Assembly (NCBI GenBank): GCA_946811695.1
Contig: OX328132.1
Span: forward strand, 120,832,685-120,896,684
Source: Gonocerus acuteangulatus
Lineage: Eukaryota > Arthropoda > Insecta > Hemiptera > Coreidae
Direction: 5' to 3'
DNA: 64,000 nucleotides
Below, in pieces: positions 11,012-24,049 of this stretch. The number at the start of each line of letters is the position of its first letter. Position 1 is the stretch's first letter. The translations under genes were made by a program, and so were the position numbers. The notes below the pieces were generated by a model, which was given only the letters and a program-made list of their open reading frames with translations, had not been told where the DNA came from and did not search any database.

Positions 11012-11287
11012 GAATGGGATGATCACTTCAGGTTAATCAGATACCATGAAACCGTAAACACGGGGCAAAACAAACAAGATCGCAAGGACGTGCGTAAAAT
11101 TAAGAAAATGCTCATGAGCGTGCGTCCTTCGTGCTGGCGTACTCGGATGCCTTCCCTACAACTCATCGCAAGGGCAGAAGTAAGGGAGATGCTCGCCAAG
11201 GACTTCTTGCTACCCCATGGCGTTGAAAAGCTCAATCTACCACCTCGTTTGAAGAAATATATTCTTCTCGACGGCGAGATAAAGTAA
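11012..11287 (+). CDS. SOCS-box protein, terminal exon
   Basis: The acceptor AG is at 11010-11011 (taacattttag). The exon is open from its first base for 91 codons to TAA at 11287, in the phase left by the exon ending at 8070. The C-terminal ~45 residues match a SOCS box: SLQLIARAEV fits the elongin-binding BC box, except that alanine replaces the usual cysteine, and LNLPPRLKKYIL fits the Cul5-side segment of ASB-type proteins. Such proteins act as substrate receptors of Cul5-elongin BC E3 ligases. The strong SOCS box and phase agreement make this the best host gene in the window. A possible polyadenylation signal is AATAAA at 12162. Confidence 0.8.
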   Translation, partial: EWDDHFRLIRYHETVNTGQNKQDRKDVRKIKKMLMSVRPSCWRTRMPSLQLIARAEVREMLAKDFLLPHGVEKLNLPPRLKKYILLDGEIK

Positions 11288-12286
11288 TACTTTTCTAGAC
11301 AATTTGATTTTTCTAGTCTTCATTATATTATGATCTTGTTTTTAAAAAAGTCAATACAAAAGTGACACAAATTCATTAGCCCTAATTTTGAGTTTTTATT
11401 GAAGTATCAATCCATGAGTCTATAAACATGTATGAATTTCATTGCAAGTAATAGTTTGGATTTGGTTAAGAAAAACAGACAGATTTTCCAAATCTATCAT
11501 TTGGTTAATTGTATTTGTGTCATTTTCCTTTGGTCCTCTGATGATTTGGATTTACTTCCAAGTTCTATGTAAAACTACTGTATATTTGTTTAAAACATGT
11601 TTTGTTAGTTAATTAGTTAACGCACTTTATAACCGATTTTTATGATCTAATTGTTTACTGGTTTTAATAATTTTCTTGGCTAATACTATATAAAGAAACG
11701 CCCAAATTAACCTTGCATCGGGCACAATGGTTCTCTATTGGGACGGGAGGGTGGATTTTAATGTACCACCGTCCTTTCCATCAACACAAGGTGCTTCACC
11801 CACCAGTACCTTCCTAGTTGGGTCCCGTCTGCACGGCATTCCATTTCAATTGCCTGTCAATCGCTTGGGAAGTGGATAAAGGGTCGCCGTCCCCGTTGTT
11901 TGTGAATTTTCTTTAAAATATTTTTTTCTCGTTCTTTGAATCATTCCAACAGTACTTGCGAAGCGGTTCACTAATAGAATCGGAATACGTAGTTCGGTGA
12001 ATAATTTTATCGTCAAAATGTGAAAAATAGTTGTTCTTTTCTTACGCAGATATTTACCGAAATGCCAAGAAAACATTTGATCTGAACATCAGAGTAATGG
12101 GCGGTTGAGTTGAGGGTTATTCTAGAGTACGTATTTTCGAGTTAATAGAGCTCAATCACAGAATAAATGTTTATTGATGATGATAATTAGCTCACATTTA
12201 CCCAATATTGAAGGGGTTAGAAAGTACACAAACCATGTTTTGTCATGATTTTGACTGTGGGCGATTAGTATAAATCCATAGAGAGT
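11288..12286. other. Probable 3' UTR and flanking DNA
   Basis: Nothing coding was seen. An AATAAA lies at 12162-12167. Sequence at 11720-11840 is somewhat more G+C-rich and may be old repeat DNA. Confidence 0.4.
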
Positions 12287-13296
12287 AAATATCTACTAGT
12301 TTGGGTGATAGAGCCCTCTGAGAGAGGTGGAAAGTCTCAAACTGAACATAATGTCCTTTGCAGTACCACAAAATCAGTAAATATGTACTGGTTTGGGTGA
12401 TAGAGCTCTCTGAGAGAGGTGGAAGGTCTCAAACTGAACATAATGTCCTTTGCAGTACCACAAAATCAGTAAATATGTACTGGTTTGGGTGATAGAGCTC
12501 TCTGAGAGAGGTGGAAGGTCTCAAACTGAACATAATGTCCTTTGCAATACCACAAAATCAGTAAATATGTACTGGTTTGGGTGATAGAGCTCTCTGAGAG
12601 AGGTGGAAGGTCTCAAACTGAACATAATGTCCTTTGCAATACCACAAAATCAGTAAATATGTACTGGTTTGGGTGATAGAGCTCTCTGAGAGAGGTGGAA
12701 GGTCTCAAGCTGAACATAATGTCCTTTGCAATACCACAAAATCAGTAAATATGTACTGGTTTGGGTGATAGAGCTCTCTGAGAGAGGTGGAAGGTCTCAA
12801 ACTGAACATAATGTCCTTTGCAATACCACAAAATCAGTAAATATGTACTGGTTTGGGTGATAGAGCTCTCTGAGAGAGGTGGAAGGTCTCAAACTGAACA
12901 TAATGTCCTTTGCAATACCACAAAATCAGCAAATATGTAGTGGTTTGGGTGATAGAGCCCTCTGAGAGAGGTGGAAGGTCTCAACTGAACATAATGTCCT
13001 TTGCAATACCACAAAATCAGTAAATATGTACTGGTTTGGGTGATAGAGCTCTCTGAGAGAGGTGGAAGGTCTCAAACTGAACATAATGTCCTTTGCAATA
13101 CCACAAAATCAGTAAATATGTACTGGTTTGGGTGATAGAGCTCTCTGAGAGAGGTGGAAGGTCTCAAACTGAACATAATGTCCTTTGCAATACCACAAAA
13201 TCAGTAAATATGTACTGGTTTGGGTTACAGAGCTCTCTGAGAGAGGTGGAAGGTCTCAAACTGAATATAATGTCCTTTGCAATACCACAAAATCAG
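12287..13296. repeat. 92-bp satellite array
   Basis: Eleven tandem units of 92 bp with very high identity. Each contains ggtttgggtgatagag, a near-palindromic gctctctgagagag and aacataatgtcctttgca. The first unit and the one near 12950 carry the variant gagccctc. The 92-codon ORF at 13093-13371 is an artefact of the repeat. Confidence 0.96.
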
Positions 13297-14377
13297 TGTT
13301 TTTACTATTTATTTTTGGCATTGAGCCGATTCATCTATTTGCAAAATTATGATTTTTATTTCATTTCTTAGATGTCTACGAAGGTTCTCACGTTATGTTA
13401 GACCTATTAAGTTGCGCCCGATTACGGTACTCCGGGGATTGCGCCTGATCCAGGGTTAAAGATTTTTCCAAACATGAGACTGTTTTTCTTATCGGAATCT
13501 TGGGTCCTTATCACCTGAACAGCTATTTGCTTCTCATAATGTATGAATTTGAATTCATTAGTAATCCACCAAATGAAGTTAGGTAATTTCACAGGATTCA
13601 ATCTCCTCTTTGCAAAATGTAAATGTCACCATGTGAATTAGAAGTAGCTAGTTGGCAGAAGTGTACGTGCTTCTTAAAATAGAAAGGTTTTACGATAAAA
13701 GGCTAATTGATTTATCTATTTCCATTTCACCTCAATTTCACAGAAATTGTGTTTTTATAGTTCTTGAAAAACGGTATTCTTTGAGTTTTGTCATTTTTGT
13801 ATGTGTTTTTTATACTGAAGATTTTATGTGTTCTTTTTTACTTTTATATATTTATATAGCATATGCTGTGTGTCTTTTCGAGCAAGGTTATTGCACGATG
13901 TACACTTTTTCCTTTCAAAATATCCACATTGGATGGAAGCATATTAAGTGTGAGATTAAGCATATTAAGTTTGTTTTGTTTATTTTATAAATGTAAATAT
14001 TGACTTGTTTTGATATGAGAATTTTATAAATGTTTTGAATTCAATTTTATGACACATTGTTTAAATGTGTCTTGTTTGAATAAAAAAATGATTAAACATT
14101 AAATTGTATTTTTATTAATTATCCCAATTTGATTCACCATGGTGCTTTTATCTTCAAACATAAAAATAAAAATATTAAAACAAAGAAATTTCTGTTCAAT
14201 TTCTATGATTGAGATAAATGATATTCCAGTAATTGAGGAGTGGAAATGCATGAGGGTATTTAATTTTCTTCATCAAACTTTTCCTGAATTTTAATTTAAA
14301 TACTTTTTGAAAAAATAGTAATACAATTCAGGTTTTCCAGATCGTCAAAAGTACAATGTATTTGATCATGTAACGAT
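13297..14377. other. Gene-free DNA
   Basis: The 112-codon ORF at 13652-13990 is rich in hydrophobic and aromatic residues from T-rich DNA and shows no domain. An AATAAA lies near 14080 and could serve an upstream transcript. Confidence 0.4.
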
Positions 14378-14428
14378 GCGTTCATCGCTGTTATAACCAA
14401 CAAATGCCGTTATAACAGCGACGAACGC
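14378..14428. repeat. Short inverted repeat
   Basis: Arms of about 20 bp (gcgttcatcgctgttataac and its complement with one mismatch) around an 11-nt loop. Function unknown. Confidence 0.7.
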
Positions 14429-14674
14429 CTGATCCCTTGTCACACCAACAAAGAGGTTGCCAACAAGACATGCTTCAGATTCTTGCTATGAGATAAAAAT
14501 CTATTTACAAAAAACAAAAAATATTTTTCGCTCTCATCAATTTATTCTAATTAATCAATGGTTCGATCCAAATTTTAGCCCATGAGACAAAAAATCGATG
14601 AAGCTAACTCATGAGAAGGAAATATTTGGGGACAGCTTCTAAATAAATTATCAAATGAGTACAGGATCCAAAGT

Positions 14675-15057
14675 ATTCCTCATCCCATAAGTAATGTCGG
14701 TTTATGTCGGTGGACTGTAGAACGTGTCGATCCAAGTTTTTCTGCTAGCTCTTCGACTGTTACAACATGATTTTCTTCTACAGTAGCCTGTAGGATTTAG
14801 TCTTCAAGCTTGCGGTTTTCTTCATATTTCTACTAGTTCTCGATAAATTGAAGCAGCATTTTCAACGTTATCGAATCACAAAGCATGGCATAATTGGTAT
14901 CTTGGGAAATGAAATTTCAGCACAGAATAAATAAGTTTCATCGACCAAAACATGATAAATTAAAGTTACTTTAATTCTATAATAAATAAAAAATGTAAAC
15001 AAATTAACATAAACAGAAAGAATTTTAGAAACCGACAGTACTTATGGGATGACCCGA
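14675..15057 (-). mobile_element. Internally deleted mariner-like element
   Basis: About 383 bp with inverted ends (left tcatcccataagta; right its complement preceded by cggttt), flanked by TA. The minus strand near 14690-14780 encodes the helix-turn-helix VEELAEKLGSTRSTVHRH, typical of the mariner transposase DNA-binding region (TIR-binding function), and further decayed N-terminal sequence runs to about 14900. The catalytic DDD domain is missing, so it is non-autonomous. Confidence 0.78.
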
Positions 15058-15419
15058 TATGTGTTTGTATATATATATATATATATATATATTTACACAA
15101 GGATAAAAACATATACATTTATATATCTACTTCGATGGGTGACCGTCTGGTCCACGTGTCGACGGCAATATAGATGATTGGAAACTTGTAAACAGCCCGG
15201 TGTTAATCGCCGAGCAGTTTGCCTTAAAAAATTGGTAAAGATATAACGGTCCAGGCAACTAATGCTTAAACAGCTATAAGCTCCCCTCCCCGGCACAAAG
15301 GTTACGGGCGGGGACTTTTGATATGTTCACCTCCTATCCAGTCCAAACAAAGTTACGAAGTCAAAAATTGTGTTCCAAAAATTTCAATCTATAACTGTTC
15401 GTTGCCTGGACTGTAAGTC
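15058..15419. other. Gene-free DNA with (TA)n
   Basis: A (TA)n run at 15067-15091. The rest is unrecognised. Confidence 0.4.
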
Positions 15420-15588
15420 CAGTTTGATGATTGATTTCATATAAATTTCCTTGGCGTCTTTACTGGAGCCAAAATTGTTGCTACTTCTGCTGCGTAGAGA
15501 AAAACGTCAGCATTTTCTAGACAAAACACTGAATAATTTATATACACGAGGATAAGCAGGGGACTTGAAACAGTTCCTTGCGGAACAC
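15420..15588 (-). pseudogene. LINE reverse transcriptase fragment
   Basis: Read on the minus strand, the sequence from 15588 downward gives GVPQGTVSSPLLILVYIN, the conserved RT motif B region, followed about 25 residues later by LYAAE where LYADD would be expected. The lost catalytic aspartate, and the absence of flanking RT motifs, mark it as a dead fragment. The clade is not determined. Confidence 0.65.
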
Positions 15589-15872
15589 CTCTCTTCATAT
15601 TTGTTCATTATAGTCATTATACACGTTGATGTGCACCATTCGGACATGGATAAGCTCAATGTTAGAGTATAGTATGTGACAGTGTATACTATGTGATAGT
15701 ATGTGATATCCTCTTGATGACCCCAGAGAAAGAGGAGACGCCATGCTAGTGAAACATGGGCAGGTAACCCAAGATGGCGAAACAGGTAAAACCGGTTTCA
15801 TTCCATGTGCCTTCGGGCCCCTTCACAAGAGCAGCTTCGCCATCTTGGCATACAGACCACATCCTGGTCATG
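15589..15872. other. Spacer before duplication copy 2
   Basis: Contains a small imperfect tandem (agtatgtgacagtg, actatgtgatagtatgtgat). No gene is supported; the 78-codon ORF starting at 15743 runs into the duplicated segment. Confidence 0.4.
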
Positions 15873-16192
15873 CACGAGAGGACGCTCACCCATTGGTCAG
15901 ATATTTCTCTAGTGCCTGTATAGATTCTCCTAAAGCTGTGTATTTTTTTTTTACTGCGTATCTACAACTTGGCTATTAGCGCCGGGGGGGGGGGGGGACT
16001 GTGTTTTAAAAACATTCATCACTCAGAGTATATGCTACTTGATCGTATTAGATGAAATGTCAGTTGTTTTCTTTTCTTTTCTTTTTTTGTGTGTGTTAAC
16101 TGTCTTTTTCGTTGAGATTAGCTCATTTGTAAAAAAACAATAATGTAATGCATCCCGTTTGAATGTAGTATTTTCATCTTTTTAGCGCGTTT

Positions 16193-17305
16193 CCTCCTTC
16201 CTTTTACATAGGGAAATGCCGCTTATGAGGTTGATCTCATGACGTTACACAATTTTGAAGAACGGGCTAGAAAGTTTCAGGACTCACGAAAGTAGTGTAG
16301 TACCGTGTATACACAAAACTCTGGAAAGAAATTAATTACGAAATTAATAATTGAAACAGTTCCTCATTGCAAATTTAAAAGAACAGAACAAGTCATGATT
16401 TTATTTTATTTATATAGGTTATTTTAAGCAAATTATTAAGGAATGCAGTCTACTCTACCCAATTTCCGCAGAAAGTGCTTAGCTATGAAGCTCCTGCGTG
16501 ACGGACTTTTTTGTAGTGAAATTAGTTAGCTTTCGAATGGTCACCATTCACTGACCATGGTTTCTCAGCAGTTTTCGAGGTATCTTAAAAATTATACCAA
16601 AATCCGAAAACGTTTCGTGTCTCTTAATATTTTTTTTTTTTTTTAATACTTCCTTAACTCCAAACGCAACTAAAATTTAAATATCTTAGTTTAGATGAGT
16701 GTCAAACGTCTGGAACTAGTTTCAACTAAATCAATCGTTTCTGAATGTCCAAACTAAAAATCAGATCGAAAAAGTAGTTGTATCAACTTTTCTCAAAAAC
16801 AGATAACGCTTCAAAAATGGTTGATCACGAATCATAAAGTAACCAAAAAATAAATCAAATTAAATAATAGAACTCTATTAATTTTAGGAAGTTGGATTGA
16901 CTAGAATTTAGATATCTTCTTTATTCACGATTCAGATAGTGATGAAGAGGACTATTAGCTTCTTTTCGTAAGCAATAATACTTTTATTTAATAAATTGAC
17001 TATGTTCATATATCAGAGCAAGTTATAGCGAATTTTGTTTATAGAAATTGATTTAATTGTAGTTTTTGCAAGTTATATCATAACAATGAAAAGTAGAAAA
17101 AAAAACAGTTAAAGTTCTTTGAGACATTTTTTCACTTGTTTTTATTCTTATTTAGGTTGAAACGAATCACTTTGTGAAGTTTTACGAAAATCGGAGTTGG
17201 GGCACTAATTGCTTAGGTTATGAAACGTGACATTTTCTAGTCGACACTTCTAGATAGTGTCATGAGGTCAACCTCATAAGTGGGTATCCACCATAAACGG
17301 AGGGA
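16193..17305 (+). mobile_element. Family X element, copy in duplication 2
   Basis: Same structure as at 319-1432, with inverted ends near 16214 and 17280. Confidence 0.45.
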
Positions 17306-17318
17306 GGATGCCGCGTTG

Positions 17319-19899
17319 AAACAACTCCTCACACGTATCCAAACAATGGATGTGTACTCATCAGCGTAGAAACGTTAGATGCTGCACATATACTGCGCTA
17401 AAACAACTCCTCACTCCTACCCCAACAATGGATATGTACTCATCAGCGTAGAAACGTTAGATGCTGCACATATACTGCGCTAAAACAACTCCTCACTCCT
17501 ACCCCAACAATGGATATGTACTAATCAGCGTAAAAACGTTAGATGCTGCACTTATACTGCGCTAAAACAACTCCTCACTCCTACCCCAACATTGGATATG
17601 TACGCATCAGCGTAGAAACGTTAGATGCTGCACTTATACTGCGCTAAAACAACTCCTCACTCCTACCCCAACATTGGATATGTACGCATCAGCGTAGAAA
17701 CGTTAGATGCTGCACTTATACTGCGCTAAAACAACTCCTCACTCCTACCCCAACATTGGATATGTACGCATCAGCGTAGAAACGTTAGATGCTGCACATA
17801 TACTGCGCTATAACAACTCCTCACGCCTACCCCAACAATGGATATATACTCATCAGCGTAGAAACGTTAGATGCTGCACTTATACTGCGCTAAAACAACT
17901 CCTCACTCCTACCCCAACAATGGATATGTACTCATCAGCGTAGAAACGTTAGATGCTGCACTTCTACTGCGCTAAAACAACTCCTCACTCCTACCCCAAC
18001 ATTGGATATGTACGCATCAGCGTAAAAACGTTAGATGCTGCACTTATACTGCGCTAAAACAACTCCTCACTCCTACCCCAACATTGGATATGTACGCATC
18101 AGCGTAGAAACGTTAGATGCTGCACTTATACTGCGCTAAAACAACTCCTCACTCCTACCCCAACATTGGATATGTACGCATCAGCGTAGAAACGTTAGAT
18201 GCTGCACTTATACTGCGCTAAAACAACTCCTCACTCCTACCCCAACATTGGATATGTACGCATCAGCGTAGAAACGTTAGATGCTGCACATATACTGCGC
18301 TATAACAACTCCTCACACCTACCCCAACAATGGATATGTACTCATCAGCGTAGAAACGTTAGATGCTGCACTTCTACTGCGCTAAAACAATTCCTCACAC
18401 CTACCCCAACAATGGATATGTACTCATCAGCGTAGAAACGTTAGATGCTGCACATATACTGCGCTAAAACAACTCCTCACACCTACCACAACAATGGATA
18501 TGTACGCATCAGCGTAGAAACGTTAGATGCTGCACTTATACTGCGCTAAAACAACTCCTCACTCCTACCCCAACAATGGATATGTACTCATCAGCGTAGA
18601 AACGTTAGATGCTGCACTTATACTGCGCTATAACAACTCCTCACTCCTACCCCAACATTGGATATGTACGCATCAGCGTAGAAACGTTAGATGCTGCACT
18701 TATACTGCGCTAAAACAACTCCTCACTCCTACCCCAACATTGGATATGTACGCATCAGCGTAGAAACGTTAGATGCTGCACATATACTGCGCTATAACAA
18801 CTCCTCAAACCTACCCCAACAATGGATACGTACTCATCAGCGTAGAAACGTTAGATGCTGCACATATACTGCGCTAAAACAACTCCTCACTCCTACCCCA
18901 ACAATGGATATGTACTCATCAGCGTAGAAACGTTAGATGCTGCACTTCTACTGCGCTAAAACAACTCCTCACACCTACCCCAACAATGGATATGTACTCA
19001 TCAGCGTAGAAACGTTAGATGCTGCACTTATACTGCGCTAAAACAACTCCTCACACCTACCCCAGCAATGGATATGTACGCATCAGCGTAGAAACGTTAG
19101 ATGCTGCACTTCTACTGCGCTAAAACAACTCCTCACTCCTACCCCAACAATGGATATGTAAGCATCAGCGTAGAAACGTTAGATGCTGCACTTATACTGC
19201 GCTAAAACAACTCCTCACTCCTACCCCAACAATGGATATGGTCTCATCAGCGTAGAAACGTTAGATGCTGCACTTCTACTGCGCTAAAAGAACTCCTCAC
19301 TCCTACCCCAACAATGGATATGTACGCATCAGCGTAGAAACGTTAGATGCTGCACTTCTACTGCGCTAAAACAACTCCTCACACCTACCCCAACAATGGA
19401 TATGTACTCATCAGCGTAGAAACGTTAGATGCTGCACTTATACTGCGCTAAAACAACTCCTCACACCTACCCCAGCAATGGATATGTACGCATCAGCGTA
19501 GAAACGTTAGATGCTGCACTTCTACTGCGCTAAAACAACTCCTCACTCCTACCCCAACAATGGATATGTAAGCATCAGCGTAGAAACGTTAGATGCTGCA
19601 CTTATACTGCGCTAAAATAACTCCTGACTCCTACCCCAACAATGGATATGGTCTCATCAGCGTAGAAACGTTAGATGCTGCACTTATACTGCGCTAAAAC
19701 AACTACTCACACCCACCCAAACAATGCATGCGTACTTATACTGCGCTAAAACAACTGCACACACCTACCCTAACGATGGATGTGTACTCATCAGCGTAGA
19801 AAAGTTATATGGTGCACTTCTACAGCGCTAAAACAACTGCACACACCCACCCAAACAATGGATATGTACTCAAAAGCGTAGAAAAGTTAGAAGCTGCCC
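17319..19899. repeat. 82-bp satellite array, copy 2
   Basis: About 31.5 units, against 23.5 in copy 1. The additional units lie between about 18100 and 18690; flanking units align one to one with copy 1. Confidence 0.96.
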
Positions 19900-21063
19900 T
19901 TAAAGTGTTCCAGTAGTAACTTGTAACTGTTATATAAAGGTTCCTGCTGGAATTGCAGAAGGTTTGGCTTTATGATATTGACATTCTATTCTACGGTTTT
20001 TAAATCGCACCAGGAATAAGGGTTCAATGGAGCCCCCCTCCTGTTCTGAGCTCTCGAAATTTCGAACTGATCATAATACGCTCTTATGAAAATAAATCCC
20101 AACTAATAACGTGGGAAAAAAGTAATTATTTATAAATATGTTATAAGCTAATTTTGAATTTAAATAACTGTTTTACAGTTTTCTACCTGATAATAACAAG
20201 CGAGATGAATTTTGGTAACCATGGAAACCAAGAGGAAGTTTTTACATGCAGGTTTTGTTTTTATACAGTCATTGACAAACAAGCCTTGAAATTCAATTGA
20301 AAGTTATATTAAGTTTTCATATAAAAACGAAGAGAAATGGTGCTCTTGAACAGGTAATTTGCACAAAAAGCAAAACTTGAATGCAAAATAACGTTCCTAC
20401 AGCATATTAACTTTTATGTAATGTAACGTAGAATTAACTTTTTTTTTTAAGAAACCACAATGATAGTTCTACTGAAATTTCTTTAAAAAACAAAAATTCA
20501 AATGTTAATCAATTTTATAGCTTAGCAATCAACTTTTAGTCATAAAATTTATAATGCTGAAAGTTTACTTGAAAATTAAATTAACAGTTTTTTCTCAACC
20601 CAAAATCAATTATTTATATAAATGAGATATTCAATCCCAATATTATATTTCTTAAACAATCTTTACTGTTGATCATTTGATTTATTAGATCAATTAATTT
20701 TTTTTTTAAATACAAAGAAAGTTAACTGTGCAAGTATTGGCTATTTTGGTTGATAATATAAAATTATCATTGAGGTGGTGTTAGTAACATAGAATATTTT
20801 TAACTAAGGTAACCCGAAACACTTATCAGCACTATTATTAAGAAGACTATTTTTGATTAAATATATATATATATTTATCTATTATTAACCTGTTTTGTAA
20901 CAGTTCAAAGCTATGAATCGTTAAAAAGATACACGACTTGCTACGTTATAAACAATGTAAGTAATTAATACCGTAAAATGGAGTCACATTATTACAGTGT
21001 GGTGAAATTGGTGCATACCTTTACTGCTTATAGTGGAGATGGAAATAGTTAGCCGTTGCAGTG

Positions 21064-21143
21064 ATACGAAGACAAGGGATGGTTGGGATTCGGCTAGGAG
21101 AAAATTCTCCTAGCCGGATCCCAACCATCCCTTGTCTTCGTAT
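21064..21143. repeat. 80-bp palindrome, duplicate copy
   Basis: Identical in structure to 4533-4612. Confidence 0.75.
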
Positions 21144-22106
21144 ACTGCTTATATATTTGTCTGAGAACGAACAGACAAATATATAGGCGGAACCCCCACG
21201 GGCGGGGGGCCACAGTGGACAGTTGGTTAGAGACCCGTGGTTTCAGGAGGGCCCGGCGTTATTCTTTAACTTAAGTTATAATTTGAAATGACAAAATTAT
21301 ATTCCTAAGTATAGTTCACATTATTGAGAACGACCTAAGGATAACTTCCTAAATTCTCTATTTCTAATATATAAACTAGCTTTTAAATATTGTCAGTCCA
21401 AAAATTGGTAGCCCCAGGAAGTGGTAATGTACCTTAGACAATACATAAATTTTCCACTCTGCTCAATTACAAATGTATTTAATTTTGTTTTCAGAGGAAT
21501 GTCAGATATTAATAGTTTTTGATAATGGTGATATGGTAATTATTTGGACAGGCCTGTATATATAAGTATATATTTGTTTTTGCGCAATCTTTGGGCAATG
21601 TTCAACCCTTTGGTATCAGTTAAATAAAAATATCCTAGCAGTATAGGTTTGTACCAATTTCATTTTACGGTAATAATGACATATAATATTCAAAATAGTT
21701 GGTTTTTTTTTGCTATAAATTAAAAGAAATTATATATGCCCTTAAAATACCTTCTTGATAGTGGCGGATCACAGTGGTGGAATTTAGCATTTGAAAGGCC
21801 CGCGGTAGAGGCCAATTTTAAAGGCTACTCTACTTATTTTTGCTGTATTTTCGCTTTACATTTTACATTCAAGATTTACTCTGTATATTTATACAGAGTA
21901 TATTTTTTCTGTACTCTAGTTTGCACTGCACCGATGGTAAAAAAAATATTGATATGTAAGAAAATATCATTGAAAATAGACATATTCCAAGGTTGTTGAT
22001 ATTCACATTTATTCAGGGGGTTGGTTAACATATCTTTTATGTTTTTTAACACTTATGCTTAAACAAACTAGAGAAATTCTTGCAATAATCATTTTCAATG
22101 CTCCTA

Positions 22107-22862
22107 ATTAATACTGCACATCAGCAGCCTTTTATCTCAGGCAGGCAGTACTAATTGTGTAATGTATAAATTTAAATGTTATTTTTTTTATCTCATTTTA
22201 TTGATCCATCAGTATTTATTTCAAATTAGGACTCTTTCATAAAAAGCATAATAATCAATATTGTTCTTATGCCTGTTTATTAAGCATATGTTATAACACA
22301 ATTTGAATCATGATTTTTATTTTTGGGGGAATGGGGGTAATTAAAAACAAGGTAGATCAGAAATTTGCATACCCTAGCTCTGGAAAATTCATCAATTAAA
22401 CTTTCACAATATTATAACCTAATACAATTTTTTTAGGGCTGAATTTTGAGGCCACCTAGATACACAAGAACCCTAATGCATGCCAAGTAAATTGGTGTAT
22501 CTGCCTCTGGGTGTGTAAATGTTAACATATATCCTTATTTAACACACTGAAACAGGAGCTTACAGAGCTTTTATGTTGAGCTGTTAACCAATTTCATATC
22601 TTCTTTTAAAAAGAATAGATATCGTTAGATCTCGACTGAATAAAAAAAAGCTTTATTTAAAAAAAAAATGTCAATGAACAGTTTCGGTGTGCTATCAGCA
22701 TTAAAACTGCAGTGGGAAGGAGGATGGGAACAGCATACATGACATTCACAGAAAATTTGAATAATTTCAATATTCCTCTTTTGATTCCTGAAAGCAGGGG
22801 TCAGTGAGCATGGGGGCAAAATGTTTTGGCAAAATCCATTTTCTTATTGGCAAATGCAGAGA
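22107..22862. other. Gene-free DNA
   Basis: Nothing recognised. The minus-strand ORF at 22625-22819 shows no domain. Confidence 0.4.
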
Positions 22863-22881
22863 GATATTCCATATATCCTGT

Positions 22882-22947
<66 letters not shown>
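22882..22947. repeat. (CT)n(TA)n microsatellite
   Basis: A dinucleotide run that adjoins the SINE-B head directly. Confidence 0.95.
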
Positions 22948-22948
<1 letters not shown>

Positions 22949-23315
22949 GGGGGCGAGGTTAGCTCAGTGGTAGAGCACTCGACTAATGAACTGGAGGACC
23001 AGGTTCAAAACCCGAGCGCGCACTAAAGATTTTTTCTTCTAGTGCTGCCATTCGAGGGTTGGATTTGGGGTCCCAGATCGTCCCTAGGCTCACCCAGCCT
23101 TTAATTAATTTAATTAATAATGGGTACCTTGGGTGCTAATGACTCTAGCAGTCGAAGCAGCCAAGGGGAAAATCAGGCGGCCGGAGCATAGTATTGACCA
23201 CACTATCTCCCTAGTGTGCCGTATGGTCAAGAATCAGATACCTCTACAGTATCTGCCCCTCTGGGCCCTTGTGGCCTGTTACGGGACTGATTTTTATTTT
23301 ATTTTTTTTATTTTT
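22948..23315 (+). mobile_element. SINE-B, plus copy
   Basis: tRNA-like head gaggttagctcagtggtaga (A box) and a degenerate B box ggttcaaaaccc, followed by an unrelated body of about 280 bp and a T/A-rich tail. The same head and body occur on the minus strand at 61813-62026. It is a tRNA-derived SINE; the head is not a functional tRNA because the acceptor arms do not pair. Confidence 0.8.
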
Positions 23316-23905
23316 ATATATATATATATATACACACACACATACATACATATAATAAATAAAAATGTTTTGATTAATTTAAAATTTGGCACAAGAAAAA
23401 TACTTTAACTAAAAAGTTGAACTTCATTCACCACTTTAATCAGTCAGCTCATTTGAAAGATGTCTCTTTAGATAGTATTGGAGGGGGAAAATCGCTATGT
23501 TAACAATATTGCATTCATAGGTTTCCAGATAAAATTATACGGTTATTTTGTATATAATGACTTTTAAGCCAATAACTTTAATCGTTTTTGATATAACAGG
23601 GACAATTAGATATCTGATTTAGGAAAGACTAAAGAACCTCAATTATCGAATGACTAGATAAGGCAGTGTTAGCTCTTATACACTTAAAAAATTGTAAGTA
23701 AATTGTTCTCTTATTGTAAGAGAAACCTATCATATAGTTGACAGCTTTCAATACTGTCGACTATCATTCATGTCTCATTCAGGAAACCAGCACAAGATCA
23801 ATTATGTGGTTCGATAGGATTCACCTGAACTGCATCATTCATTGGTCCATCTGTCACAAAGTCCTCCCAGCAAATATAAGATTCACAGTATAGCAAACTG
23901 GATAC
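23316..23905. other. Gene-free DNA
   Basis: A (TA)n(CA)n run near 23316-23350; otherwise unrecognised. Confidence 0.4.
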
Positions 23906-24010
23906 TCCAGAGGGGAAAATCGGCTGGTGGGCACATAGCATTGACCACGCAAACCCCTAGGCTACAATTTCACTAATAATAAGAAACCTCTGCAGTCCTC
24001 CCCCCAGTCT
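23906..24010 (+). repeat. SINE-B body fragment
   Basis: ggggaaaatcggctgg followed by catagcattgaccac resembles the SINE-B body at 23166-23200. The head is absent. Confidence 0.5.
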
Positions 24011-24049
24011 GAATAGACCAGTTATTAAGACACCTATGAAGCATGTATT

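Larger units (their letters stand above)
15873..22106. repeat. Segmental duplication, copy 2
   Basis: 6234 bp matching 1-5575. The length excess of 659 bp is explained by eight extra 82-bp satellite units (656 bp) plus a few bases in homopolymers. All internal features recur: family X (about 16193-17305), the palindrome (21064-21143), and the non-coding ORF at 21736-21999. Unlike copy 1, it is followed by attaatactgcac and not by the compound minisatellite. Confidence 0.93.

Noticed and set aside
12287..13296. Possible CRISPR-like array
   Set aside because: Units are contiguous tandem copies with no unique spacers, and the genome is eukaryotic.
13652..13990. 112-codon ORF downstream of the satellite
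   Set aside because: T-rich composition, hydrophobic low-information peptide and no splice support; more likely UTR or intergenic DNA.
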